Part shown: one piece after another, positions 26,251-35,135 of the stretch
Numbering within the stretch: the first letter of the stretch is position 1
How the letters are laid out: each line of letters starts with the position of its first letter
Assembly (NCBI RefSeq): GCF_013367775.1
Contig: NZ_CP055157.1
Span: 3,918,001 to 3,982,000 of the forward strand
Length of the DNA: 64,000 bases
Source: Microbulbifer sp. YPW1
GTDB taxonomy: Bacteria > Pseudomonadota > Gammaproteobacteria > Pseudomonadales > Cellvibrionaceae
Direction of reading: 5' to 3'
Position numbers and translations under genes: made by a program
The notes under the pieces: generated by a model
Database searches by the model: none
What the model saw: only the letters and a program-made list of their open reading frames with translations
Told to the model about the DNA's origin: nothing

Positions 26251-26526
26251 ATGCGAATTACTCTGGTGAAAAAAGTGCTTGCCGATGGCTCCCTGTGCGC
26301 CAAGTGCAACGACGTCGAGCAAAAGCTCAAGGAAAATGACCAGGAAAAGTTTCTCGATGAAATTCTGATCGCCGATGAGCGCGACCTGGAGAGTCCCGGC
26401 ATGCAATTGGCACAGCGCCTGAACGTGCAGCGCGCCCCCTTCTTTGTCGTCGAAGAGGAAGGCAAGGAACCCGAGGTGTATACCGTATACTTCAAGTTCG
26501 TGAAAGAAGTGCTGAATAACCGGTAA
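26251..26526 (+). CDS. Small thioredoxin-like protein with CxxC
   Basis: 91 residues, no signal peptide. A beta strand (MRITLVKKVL) is followed by DGSLCAKCNDVE, placing a CxxC at residues 16 and 19, then an acidic helix and QRAPFFVVEEEG, where the Ala-Pro resembles the cis-proline of thioredoxin or glutaredoxin folds. It therefore looks like a small disulfide reductase or a thiol-based sensor in the cytoplasm. I do not recognise a characterised homologue. It lies 149 bp after pabB and ends in a strong terminator shared with cysB. Confidence 0.72.
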   Translation: MRITLVKKVLADGSLCAKCNDVEQKLKENDQEKFLDEILIADERDLESPGMQLAQRLNVQRAPFFVVEEEGKEPEVYTVYFKFVKEVLNNR

Positions 26527-26551
26527 CGCCCATCCGCGCGCACTACCCCAA

Positions 26552-26587
26552 ACGCAAAAGCCCGGCTATTCAGCCGGGCTTTTGCGT
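26552..26587. terminator. Bidirectional terminator between the thioredoxin-like gene and cysB
   Basis: A perfect 16-bp stem (26552-26567 with 26572-26587) and ATTC loop; the stem itself ends in AAAA/TTTT blocks and TTT follows. It serves both convergent genes. Confidence 0.88.
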
Positions 26588-26629
26588 TTTCATTGCCTAT
26601 ATTTCAAGGCCAGGCGATCGCGCCAGAAA

Positions 26630-27652
<1,023 letters not shown>

Positions 27653-27842
27653 TCAATTTCACGCCAGCCAACGGTTATAAAAACTTAGTGACTTTATGCT
27701 GGAAAAGAATAGCAGGCAAAAGCCCGCTGGGCCAACAACGCGCTATATCAACCTTTAAAAAATAAATAAAAAGTTACTAAAAGTGACTTTCGAGGAGAGA
27801 AAAGCGCCGCAGACCGGATTCTGGAGAACAATTTTTCAACAG

Positions 27843-28778
27843 TCAGGGGGCGTCATACTCCTCGACGTTGGCAATGCCATGAGGGACGTGACCGGTGGCC
27901 ACATGGGCAGCAGCAGAAGCGCAGTGATTTGGCTGGTCGTCGAAAAATACATCGGCGCCGAACGCGCGCAAAAATTCGCCTTTCGGAAGGCCACCGAGAA
28001 AGATGGATTCATCGATACGGATATTCCACGCACGCAGAGTGCGAATTACCCGTTCGTGGGCAGGCGCCGAACGCGCGGTAACCAGTGCGGTGCGAATCGG
28101 ACAGTTTTCCGCACGGAATTCCGCCTGCAGCTGCTGCAGGGCCTCGAGAAACCCCTTGAACGGTCCGCCCTGTAACGGCTGCCGGGCGGAAGCGCGTTCG
28201 GCAGTGGTGAACGCAGCCAGGCCTTCGCGCTTGAAGATCTGCTCTGCCTCATCCGAAAAAAGTACCGCATCCCCGTCAAATGCAAAGCGCAGCACCTCAT
28301 CGCCCCGCTCACGCGCGCCACCGGGAATCAGGGTCGCGGCAGCCACACCCTGCTCCAATGCACGACGTACATCACTGCCATCAGTGGACAGGAACAAATG
28401 ACAGCCAAACGGGGCGATATAGCGATACGGGCTACCACCATTGCAGAAAGCGGCGCGGCTGATTTTGAGCCCGTAGTGCTCGATGGAATTGAACACCCGC
28501 AACCCGGTATCGGCACTGTTGCGCGACAGCAGGATCACTTCCACCCGCGGATCCCCGGGGAGCCGCTCATTGATCTGCAGAAACTTCTCGACCAGTGAAA
28601 AAGCCTCGCCCTTGGGCAACACATCGTTTTCACGTTCGACCTGGTAGGCGGAAAACGCCTCCACCCCCTGCTCTTCGTAGATCTGGTGGCTCTCGCGCAG
28701 GTCGAAAAGCGCCCGCGACGAAATCGCGATAATAAGCTTGTTGCTGCCTGAAGCAGTGACTTGCGGATTGCTACTCAT
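27843..28778 (-). CDS. Cytosolic 5'-nucleotidase family protein
   Basis: 311 residues, recognised as the 5'-nucleotidase family related to eukaryotic cytosolic NT5C1 (Pfam 5_nucleotid type). Seen: LIIAISSRALFDLRESHQIY, where HAD-type catalytic aspartates would sit (SSRALFD), EVILLSRNSADTGLRVFNSI, FCNGGSPYRYIAPF, LRFAFDGDAVLFSDEAE and a late FFDDQPNHC. It probably dephosphorylates nucleoside monophosphates in the cytoplasm. It starts 13 bp after the TetR gene ends, so they may share a transcript. Confidence 0.86.
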   Translation of the reverse strand: MSSNPQVTASGSNKLIIAISSRALFDLRESHQIYEEQGVEAFSAYQVERENDVLPKGEAFSLVEKFLQINERLPGDPRVEVILLSRNSADTGLRVFNSIEHYGLKISRAAFCNGGSPYRYIAPFGCHLFLSTDGSDVRRALEQGVAAATLIPGGARERGDEVLRFAFDGDAVLFSDEAEQIFKREGLAAFTTAERASARQPLQGGPFKGFLEALQQLQAEFRAENCPIRTALVTARSAPAHERVIRTLRAWNIRIDESIFLGGLPKGEFLRAFGADVFFDDQPNHCASAAAHVATGHVPHGIANVEEYDAP

Positions 28779-28791
28779 GGATAATCAAAAA

Positions 28792-29472
28792 TCAGGGGCC
28801 CTCGATATCGTCGAGGCCGGAGGGTTTTTCATCGTTGCGGTGCGGCTCGAGCAGCACCATCAACATATTCAACAGGTCCGCACGGGTCCGATCAGAACGC
28901 ACGCCCTGCTGATTAACAATTACCAGCATCATGGCGTGACAGGTTTCAAGGGTGGCGCGGGCCAGGCGATTGGTTTCATTGACCGGACAGGTAAAGCCAA
29001 GGCGACGGAACATATCCATCAAATGGCTGATCACCAGCTCATCGTGGCGCTCGTCCAGCTCGTGCAGCTCGGGAATCCCCCACATGGCCTGCACCAGAGG
29101 CAACAGACCGCGCTGCTCGCGATAGACCGAAACCCACCTTTCCAGCAGGTCGTCGAGGAATTCCTTCAGACTCAGCTGCTCCAGCTCACTTGCGGCGAGC
29201 TCGTCGAGGCGCTCGGTGAGACTCGCCAGCCACTGCTCACCCATTGCGTACAGGATGGCGTGCTTATTGGGGAAGTAGTGGTAGACAGAACCTACCGATA
29301 CACCCAGCTCCTTGGCGATCAGAATGGTAGTGAGATCGTTGAGGCCCACCTGCTCCAGCAGGCGTCCGGTGGTATCCAGTATCTGGCGAGCCCTCTCCCG
29401 GGCACGCGCCTGCACCGGTTCCCGACGCGGTGATAACTGATTTTTGCGGCGATTCTGTTCTGCAGTCGACAC
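28792..29472 (-). CDS. TetR/AcrR-family transcriptional regulator
   Basis: 226 residues. The N-terminal helix-turn-helix is clear at about 24-70: RARQILDTTGRLLEQVGLND, IAKELGVSVGSVYHYFPNKH. The C-terminal ligand domain is all-helical and has LLPLVQAMWGIPELHELD, seen in a marine gammaproteobacterial subgroup. It is 13 bp from the 5'-nucleotidase gene and 140 bp downstream of the TonB receptor gene, from which a terminator separates it. The target is unknown; the receptor, the nucleotidase or itself are candidates. Confidence 0.9.
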   Translation of the reverse strand: MSTAEQNRRKNQLSPRREPVQARARERARQILDTTGRLLEQVGLNDLTTILIAKELGVSVGSVYHYFPNKHAILYAMGEQWLASLTERLDELAASELEQLSLKEFLDDLLERWVSVYREQRGLLPLVQAMWGIPELHELDERHDELVISHLMDMFRRLGFTCPVNETNRLARATLETCHAMMLVIVNQQGVRSDRTRADLLNMLMVLLEPHRNDEKPSGLDDIEGP

Positions 29473-29532
29473 TTCGTAATCCTTTTCACTGAAGTGCCAT
29501 TTTTATCACAAATAGGCCGCCTACTCATTAAC

Positions 29533-29563
29533 AAAAAAAGCCGGCTACGGGAGCCGGCTTTTT
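29533..29563 (-). terminator. Rho-independent terminator after the TonB receptor gene
   Basis: 8-bp stem agccggct/agccggct with an ACGGG loop; seven A precede it on the plus strand and so form the minus-strand T-tract. It is about 50 bp past the receptor stop. Confidence 0.88.
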
Positions 29564-29612
29564 CCGATTCTGCTCGATGCGAGACAGAAATCGCTGAGTC
29601 ACGCTGAGTGAA

Positions 29613-31985
29613 TCAGAAGCGGTAGTCCAGGCTGACGCCCGCTACACGACCGCGAGACGGATCGGTCTGGGTGGCCGGCAGGTTGTAGTCCGCTTCGGCG
29701 TAGCCCCAGTGATAGAACTCCTCACCAGTCAGGTTTTCCACGTAGACACCGGCAGTCCAGCTGTCGCTGGGTGCGGTGATGGAAGCACGCAGATTAACGA
29801 CACCGCGGCTGTCTAGCTTCACCTCTTCCGTGTTATCCAGGTCGGAGAACTGCTCACCGGTGTAGGTGTATTCGCCGGACAATGCCAGAGAACCGAAACC
29901 AACATCTGTGGTGTAGGTCAGGATAGTGGCAGAGGAAAACGCCGGAGAGAACGCCATCTCGTTACCGTCACAGCCTTCACACAGCTCTTCCGGTGCACCG
30001 GAGAACTCGGTGTTCAGCCACGCCATACCCATGTACAGGTCGAGGTTGTCGGTGATCAACCAGCGCGCATCCACCTCCAGGCCCTGACCTTCACTTTCAC
30101 CCACGTTGCGGGTTACCGCGGCGGCACCGATAAAGAATGCCTGCTGCAGGTCGTCATAGGAGTACTGGAACGCAGCCGCATTCAGGTGCAGGCGGTTGTC
30201 CAGCAGGCGTGCCTTGACACCCAGTTCGTAAGACAGAACCTGCTCTTCATCGAACTGATTCGGCTCACCGTTGCTGCTGTCTACGGTCCATTCGTACTCC
30301 TCGAGCCAGGCATCTTCGTCCGCGGCGAACGCTGGATCGGTCACACGGTAAGACAGGTAGTCGAAGCCGCCGGATTTATAACCGGTGGCGACGCTCGCGT
30401 AACCGGTAACCGCTTCAGAGAAGTCGTGGTTCAGCGTGGCGCGACCGGATACATTGCTCCAGGTCTGATCGCCAGTGATCGGGCCATCGGTGAACATCAG
30501 CTGGTAATTCCAGCCACCGGTCCAGGTATCTGGCCACGGAGAGTCCACAGTGTATTTTTTGTGGTCTTCGGTGTAGCGAATACCGAGGCCCAGGCTGGTT
30601 TTTTCGCTCAGATCAAAGGTGGTGTTTGCAAATACACCCCAGCCACTATATTCACCGCTAGTGAACGACTCTTCCACGGACATCCCGTCGCCGATCATCA
30701 CACCACCGGGAATATCCATGCCTGCAGTGGGCGCATATTCCCAGGGATCACCACCGGTCCAGAACGCATCGTCCATATCATCCGGATAGGCCAGTGCCAG
30801 TTCGGCACAGGTCATGGAGGAATCCACATCCAGCTCGTAGTCCACTTCCATGGCACCGGCACAGATGTAGTCCTCGGCATCAACACCGGCAAAGTAAGCG
30901 TCCAGGTCTTCCTGATAGTAGCTGGCACCCAGCACCCAGTTGAATGGACCGGCATTATCGGAAGTCAGGCGGAATTCCTGACTGAAGAAATCACCGGACT
31001 GGTCGCGCACGAAGGTATCGATCGGCTTGTCGGTGCCGTCAAAATCTTCCACATAGGTATAGTTGTGGGTCTTGTAACCAGTGATGGAGCTGAAGGTAAC
31101 GCTCTCAAACTGACGCTCGACAGTCAGGACCATGTCACCAATTTCAGACTGGTCGATGCCCTGCTGATCGTTATAGACCTCATCATAGTCACCGTCGGTG
31201 CCCAGCGCGCGATAGATAGTGCCGTCACTGAAGCGGTCTTCGTACTGCGCCATCAGGGTAACGGTGGTGTCTTCAAAGCCTTCGTAGACAGCAGTAAATC
31301 GCATCGCGTCCGCTTCACTGGCACCCAGGTCGCGGCCACCGGCGAGATTCTTGACGTGACCATCCTGTTCCTGGTGCATACCGGAGATACGCACAGCGAA
31401 ATCTTCGCTTACCGGCATATCTACAGCGCCTTCAAAATCCAGGCGACCGTACTGACCGGCATTCACGGACATTTCACCGCCGAACACCTCACCGGGCTTG
31501 CGGGTGGTCATGGAAATGGCACCGGAAGCAGTGTTACGACCAAACAGGGTTCCCTGCGGGCCTTTCACGACTTCTACGCGGTCCAGGTCAAACATACTCG
31601 GTGTTGCACCGGTCCGGCTCTGGTAAACCCCGTCAAGGAAGATACCCAGCGCCGGATCACTGCCGGAACCAAAGCTGTTGTTATTCACACCGCGCACGGA
31701 CACGGAGTCGAAGTATGAGTCGGTGGTTTCACCAGAAATACCCGGTGTCAGGGCAAACAGGTCTTTGAAATCCGACAGATTGGAATTCTTGATGGTATCG
31801 CCAGTGAATGCACTGACGGACATCGGCACGTCTTTGAGCGACTCAGCACGCATCTGCGCGGTGACGGTCACCTCTTCAATTTCAGATGCAGCAATCGCAC
31901 CGCCACTGACGGTCAATACTGCCGCACCAATAGTCGAAGCCAGTAGATTTTTTCTGGCCACAAATGCCTCATTTGATAGCGTCAT
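29613..31985 (-). CDS. TonB-dependent outer-membrane receptor
   Basis: 790 residues from the ATG at 31985 behind GGGGAG. Signal peptide (about 1-33, LLASTIGAAVLTVSGGAIA), TonB box EEVTVTAQ directly after it, plug domain (about 50-160) with LFALTPGISGE, VRGVNNNSFG, DGVYQSRTG and VVKGPQGTLFGRNTASGAIS, then a 22-strand barrel ending in aromatic Phe (VSLDYRF). The receptor takes up large or scarce ligands with energy from TonB-ExbBD. It resembles the large receptor subgroup of marine Alteromonadales and Cellvibrionales; the ligand is not known. No SusD partner is present. It is 122 bp downstream of puuB on the same strand. Confidence 0.93.
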   Translation of the reverse strand: MTLSNEAFVARKNLLASTIGAAVLTVSGGAIAASEIEEVTVTAQMRAESLKDVPMSVSAFTGDTIKNSNLSDFKDLFALTPGISGETTDSYFDSVSVRGVNNNSFGSGSDPALGIFLDGVYQSRTGATPSMFDLDRVEVVKGPQGTLFGRNTASGAISMTTRKPGEVFGGEMSVNAGQYGRLDFEGAVDMPVSEDFAVRISGMHQEQDGHVKNLAGGRDLGASEADAMRFTAVYEGFEDTTVTLMAQYEDRFSDGTIYRALGTDGDYDEVYNDQQGIDQSEIGDMVLTVERQFESVTFSSITGYKTHNYTYVEDFDGTDKPIDTFVRDQSGDFFSQEFRLTSDNAGPFNWVLGASYYQEDLDAYFAGVDAEDYICAGAMEVDYELDVDSSMTCAELALAYPDDMDDAFWTGGDPWEYAPTAGMDIPGGVMIGDGMSVEESFTSGEYSGWGVFANTTFDLSEKTSLGLGIRYTEDHKKYTVDSPWPDTWTGGWNYQLMFTDGPITGDQTWSNVSGRATLNHDFSEAVTGYASVATGYKSGGFDYLSYRVTDPAFAADEDAWLEEYEWTVDSSNGEPNQFDEEQVLSYELGVKARLLDNRLHLNAAAFQYSYDDLQQAFFIGAAAVTRNVGESEGQGLEVDARWLITDNLDLYMGMAWLNTEFSGAPEELCEGCDGNEMAFSPAFSSATILTYTTDVGFGSLALSGEYTYTGEQFSDLDNTEEVKLDSRGVVNLRASITAPSDSWTAGVYVENLTGEEFYHWGYAEADYNLPATQTDPSRGRVAGVSLDYRF

Positions 31986-32107
31986 CGTTACTCCCCACGG
32001 GTTATTTTTATCGGGAGCCTGCCCATTCATTACCACTCAGGACGGACCCAGCGACTGAAGCGACCGGTCTGTTATCCCACAAACCGAACAATCATTCAAC
32101 TTTCATT

Positions 32108-33415
32108 TTAACGGCCCAGCTTATCCTTCAAGCTGTAATAGAGCATTCCCGCTACCAGCCCCGGCCAACGCAGCAGTGTCCCACCGGGGAAGCTACGCGT
32201 CGGAATGCGCGACAATATATCAAACCTTTCCTCGGTACCGGCAATCACTTCCGAGATGATTTTCCCCGCGAAAGTGGCGGTCGGAACCCCGTGCCCGGAG
32301 TAGCCCTGGCTGTAGTAAACATTGGGTTCCAGACGGCCGATACTCGGCATCCGGTTGAGGGTGATCGCCAGCGTCCCCCCCCATCCGTAATCGATGCGGG
32401 TATCGGCGAGCTGCGGGTAGACTTCCAGCATGTATTTGCGCACGAAAGCGCGAATATCTTGAGGGAAACGGGAGGTGTAATTCTCTCCCCCGCCGAAAAC
32501 CAACCGGTTGTCACCGGAGAGTTTCCAATAGTTGATCACAAACAGCGTGTCTTGAAGCGCGTAATCGTTCGCTATCAATTCCCGTGCCAAATCCTCGGGC
32601 AACGGCTCCGTTGCCAGCACAAAATTGTTGATCGGCATGATCCGACCGGCCATTCGCGGTTCCAGATTGCCCAGGTAGCCGTTGCAGGCCAGCAATACAT
32701 TGCGCGCGCGTACACGGCCCTTGGCTGTATTCACCACGCAGGGGTTACCGCCGGTGTAACTGGTGACACGGCTGTGCTCATAAAACTGTACGCCAGCCTT
32801 GGCGGCTGCCGCCGCAAGACCCAGCGCAAAATTGAGCGGGTGCAGGTGCAGCGAACCGGAATCAATCTGTCCGCCGGAGTAGCGTTCAGAACCCACCAAG
32901 GATCGAACTTCCTCTTTCTCCGCATAGCGGATCTGCTCGTAGCCGTAACGCTCGTTCAGCAGTTCGACCTCTTCTTTGAGGCCGGCATCGTGACTGGGCT
33001 TGGCCGCCAGATGCATGATCCCCCGTTTCAGATCACATTGAATATCGTGTTTGTGGATCAAGCTCTCTACCAGCTGCACCGCTTCAAGCCCCATATCCCA
33101 CAGGGATTTGGCGGTTTCCAGACCGAGCATCTTTTCCAGGTCTTCCTGGCCTTTGCGCTGCCCCACGCCCACATGGCCACCATTGCGCCCGGATGCACCC
33201 CATCCGACCCGCTCTGCTTCGAGCACCACCACTTTGTAGCCCTGCTCAGCGAGGTGCAATGCAGAGGACAGACCGGTATAGCCTGCACCAATAACGCACA
33301 CATCCGCCTCGACCTCGCCCTCGAGCGCACCATATGCGGGCGTCGGGTTGGCGCTGGCAGCGTAATATGAGTCGGTATGGCCAAGTAACTTGGTTACTGT
33401 TCCGTTAACAGCCAT
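32108..33415 (-). CDS. puuB: Gamma-glutamylputrescine oxidase-type FAD oxidoreductase
   Basis: 435 residues from the ATG at 33415, with GGAG 7 bp upstream. A DAO-family flavoenzyme: ADVCVIGAGYTGLSSALHLA is the dinucleotide-binding loop, with VGWGASGRNGGHVGVGQRKG, then ACNGYLGNLEPRMAGRIMPI and the FAD-contacting YSQGYSGHGVPTATFAGKII near the end. PuuB oxidises gamma-glutamylputrescine to the aldehyde with release of ammonia and peroxide. The function is supported by the divergent puuA gene 288 bp away; related oxidases act on other amines, so the substrate is probable, not proven. Confidence 0.87.
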   Translation of the reverse strand: MAVNGTVTKLLGHTDSYYAASANPTPAYGALEGEVEADVCVIGAGYTGLSSALHLAEQGYKVVVLEAERVGWGASGRNGGHVGVGQRKGQEDLEKMLGLETAKSLWDMGLEAVQLVESLIHKHDIQCDLKRGIMHLAAKPSHDAGLKEEVELLNERYGYEQIRYAEKEEVRSLVGSERYSGGQIDSGSLHLHPLNFALGLAAAAAKAGVQFYEHSRVTSYTGGNPCVVNTAKGRVRARNVLLACNGYLGNLEPRMAGRIMPINNFVLATEPLPEDLARELIANDYALQDTLFVINYWKLSGDNRLVFGGGENYTSRFPQDIRAFVRKYMLEVYPQLADTRIDYGWGGTLAITLNRMPSIGRLEPNVYYSQGYSGHGVPTATFAGKIISEVIAGTEERFDILSRIPTRSFPGGTLLRWPGLVAGMLYYSLKDKLGR

Positions 33416-33495
33416 GAAAAATCTCCGATACAAACAAATGGGCAACGGCGTTCTCGATGGCCCCTGAAAGGCCTGGAAAAGCGAAAACATTAAAA

Positions 33496-33535
33496 ACCGA
33501 AGCATTATTCAATATTTCTTGAATGATAATTCGGT
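33496..33535. promoter_or_regulatory. 40-bp near-palindrome between puuB and puuA (candidate operator)
   Basis: Two pairs of arms share one centre (33515.5): ACCGAA/TTCGGT (33496-33501, 33530-33535) and ATTCAA/TTGAAT (33507-33512, 33519-33524). Fifteen of 20 half-site positions are symmetrical. The right inner arm is also the -35 of the proposed puuA promoter, as expected for a repressor operator. Confidence 0.55.
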
Positions 33536-33548
33536 TTTTTGTCATAAT
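33519..33548 (+). promoter_or_regulatory. Probable sigma70 promoter of puuA
   Basis: TTGAAT, 18-bp spacer, CATAAT, 155 bp upstream of the puuA start. The -35 lies inside the near-palindrome at 33496-33535. Confidence 0.45.
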
Positions 33549-33703
33549 CAAAGCCCACGTGCCGAAAGACCCCCTGGTCCACGACACGTTCCCGCCCTTC
33601 ACTACCGGTTTAAGTGGCGAAGGCGGTTATATACTTGGGCCTGTAAGCGGGCCCACATGAACCCCGATTTGGGGATAAAGGCCTTTAATCAACAAGGTGT
33701 ACC

Positions 33704-35038
33704 ATGGATAAGATTACCCAGTGGCTCGCAGAACACTCCATTTCCGAGGTCGAGTGCCTGGTACCGGACATGTCCGGAAATGCGCGGGGCAAATTTACCC
33801 CCACCGATAAATTCCTCACCGAAGACAGCCGCCTGCCGGAAAGTATTCTGGTGCAGACAGTCACCGGCGACTATGTCGATGAGCACAACGAGCTGGTCGA
33901 TCCGGCGGACACTGACATGCTCCTTGTGCCAGACCCGGACTCCATCCGCCTGAACCCCTGGGCCAATGAGCCCACGGCGCAGATTATCCACGACTGCTAT
34001 ACCCGGGACGGCCAACCCCACCCTATCAGCACCCGAAATATCCTGAAGTTCGTGCTGGAAAAGTACGCGGAACAGGGCTGGCAGCCGGTGGTTGCGCCAG
34101 AGGTTGAATTCTATCTGGTAAAACGCAATCTCGATCCGGACGAAAAACTCTCTGCCCCAGTGGGACGCTCCGGGCGCACAGAAAAGACTCGTCAGTCGTA
34201 CAGCATCGATGCGGCCAACGAGTACGAGGCCATCATCGAGGACATGTACGACTTCTGCGAAGCGCAAGGCCTGGATGTAGACACGCTGATTCACGAGTCC
34301 GGCACTGCGCAGATGGAAATTAACTTCCTGCACGGTGACCCGCTGAAGCTTGCCGACCAGGTTTTCACTTTCAAGCGCACGGTGCGTGAGACCGCACTGC
34401 GCCATGGCATTTACGCCACTTTTATGGCCAAGCCAATGGAAGATGAGCCGGGCAGCGCATTGCACCTGCACCAGAGCATCATTGACGCGAAGACCGGCAA
34501 AAATATTTTCGTAGATGATGACGGGGTAGAAAATGAACGCTTCCGCCATTTTATCGGCGGAATGCAGAAATATACTCCCGGCTTCATCACCTTCTTTGCC
34601 CCGAACGTGAACTCGTACCGTCGCTTTACCCCGGAAATGGCAGCGCCAACCAGTCTGCACTGGGGCTATGACAACCGCACTACCGGGTTGCGGGTACCAG
34701 ACAGCTCGCCCCAGGCAAAACGCCTTGAAAACCGCTTCCCAGGTGCGGACTGCAACCCGTATCTGGCAATCGCCACCTCCCTGGCATGCGGCTACCTGGG
34801 CATGATGAACAAGGTCACACCCAGTGAACCCTACACTGGCGACTGCTCCTCAGAGCCCATTACCCTGCCGCGCACCCAGGAACATGCTCTCAGCCTGCTG
34901 GCGGAATGTCCCGAGGCAGTGGAGATGTTCGGCGATACATTTGTCCGCGCATGGGCGGCCATAAAGCGGGATGAGTATGAGGAGTTCAACCGGGTAATCA
35001 GCTCCTGGGAGCGGGAGTACCTGTTGCTCAACGTCTAA
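33704..35038 (+). CDS. puuA: Gamma-glutamylputrescine synthetase (glutamine synthetase family)
   Basis: 444 residues, typical for PuuA. It joins glutamate to putrescine using ATP, the first step of the Puu pathway. Glutamine-synthetase fold: CLVPDMSGNARGKFTP in the N-terminal domain, the metal-binding VVAPEVEFYLV, SGTAQMEINFLHGDP, ALHLHQSIID, NSYRRFTPEMAAPTS and RVPDSSPQAKRLENRFPGAD (ATP and product site). It is distinguished from GlnA by the missing adenylylation loop and the shorter length. It starts behind AAGGTG and is divergent from puuB. A symmetrical terminator follows. Confidence 0.9.
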   Translation: MDKITQWLAEHSISEVECLVPDMSGNARGKFTPTDKFLTEDSRLPESILVQTVTGDYVDEHNELVDPADTDMLLVPDPDSIRLNPWANEPTAQIIHDCYTRDGQPHPISTRNILKFVLEKYAEQGWQPVVAPEVEFYLVKRNLDPDEKLSAPVGRSGRTEKTRQSYSIDAANEYEAIIEDMYDFCEAQGLDVDTLIHESGTAQMEINFLHGDPLKLADQVFTFKRTVRETALRHGIYATFMAKPMEDEPGSALHLHQSIIDAKTGKNIFVDDDGVENERFRHFIGGMQKYTPGFITFFAPNVNSYRRFTPEMAAPTSLHWGYDNRTTGLRVPDSSPQAKRLENRFPGADCNPYLAIATSLACGYLGMMNKVTPSEPYTGDCSSEPITLPRTQEHALSLLAECPEAVEMFGDTFVRAWAAIKRDEYEEFNRVISSWEREYLLLNV

Positions 35039-35053
35039 TCTCTAGCCCACCAT

Positions 35054-35083
35054 AAAAAAACCCGGCAATCGCCGGGTTTTTTT
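35054..35083. terminator. Bidirectional terminator between puuA and the AGCS symporter gene
   Basis: Stem cccggc/gccggg with an AAT loop, flanked by seven A and seven T; it serves the two convergent genes. Confidence 0.9.
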
Positions 35084-35135
35084 ATGGGCGCATACCCGGG
35101 CACTTTGGCCCGGGCTACTCGCCAGTTAAACAAGA

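Noticed and set aside
30186..31718. 510-codon open frame opposite the TonB receptor
   Set aside because: Antisense to a well-supported receptor gene; no recognisable domain and no ribosome-binding site.
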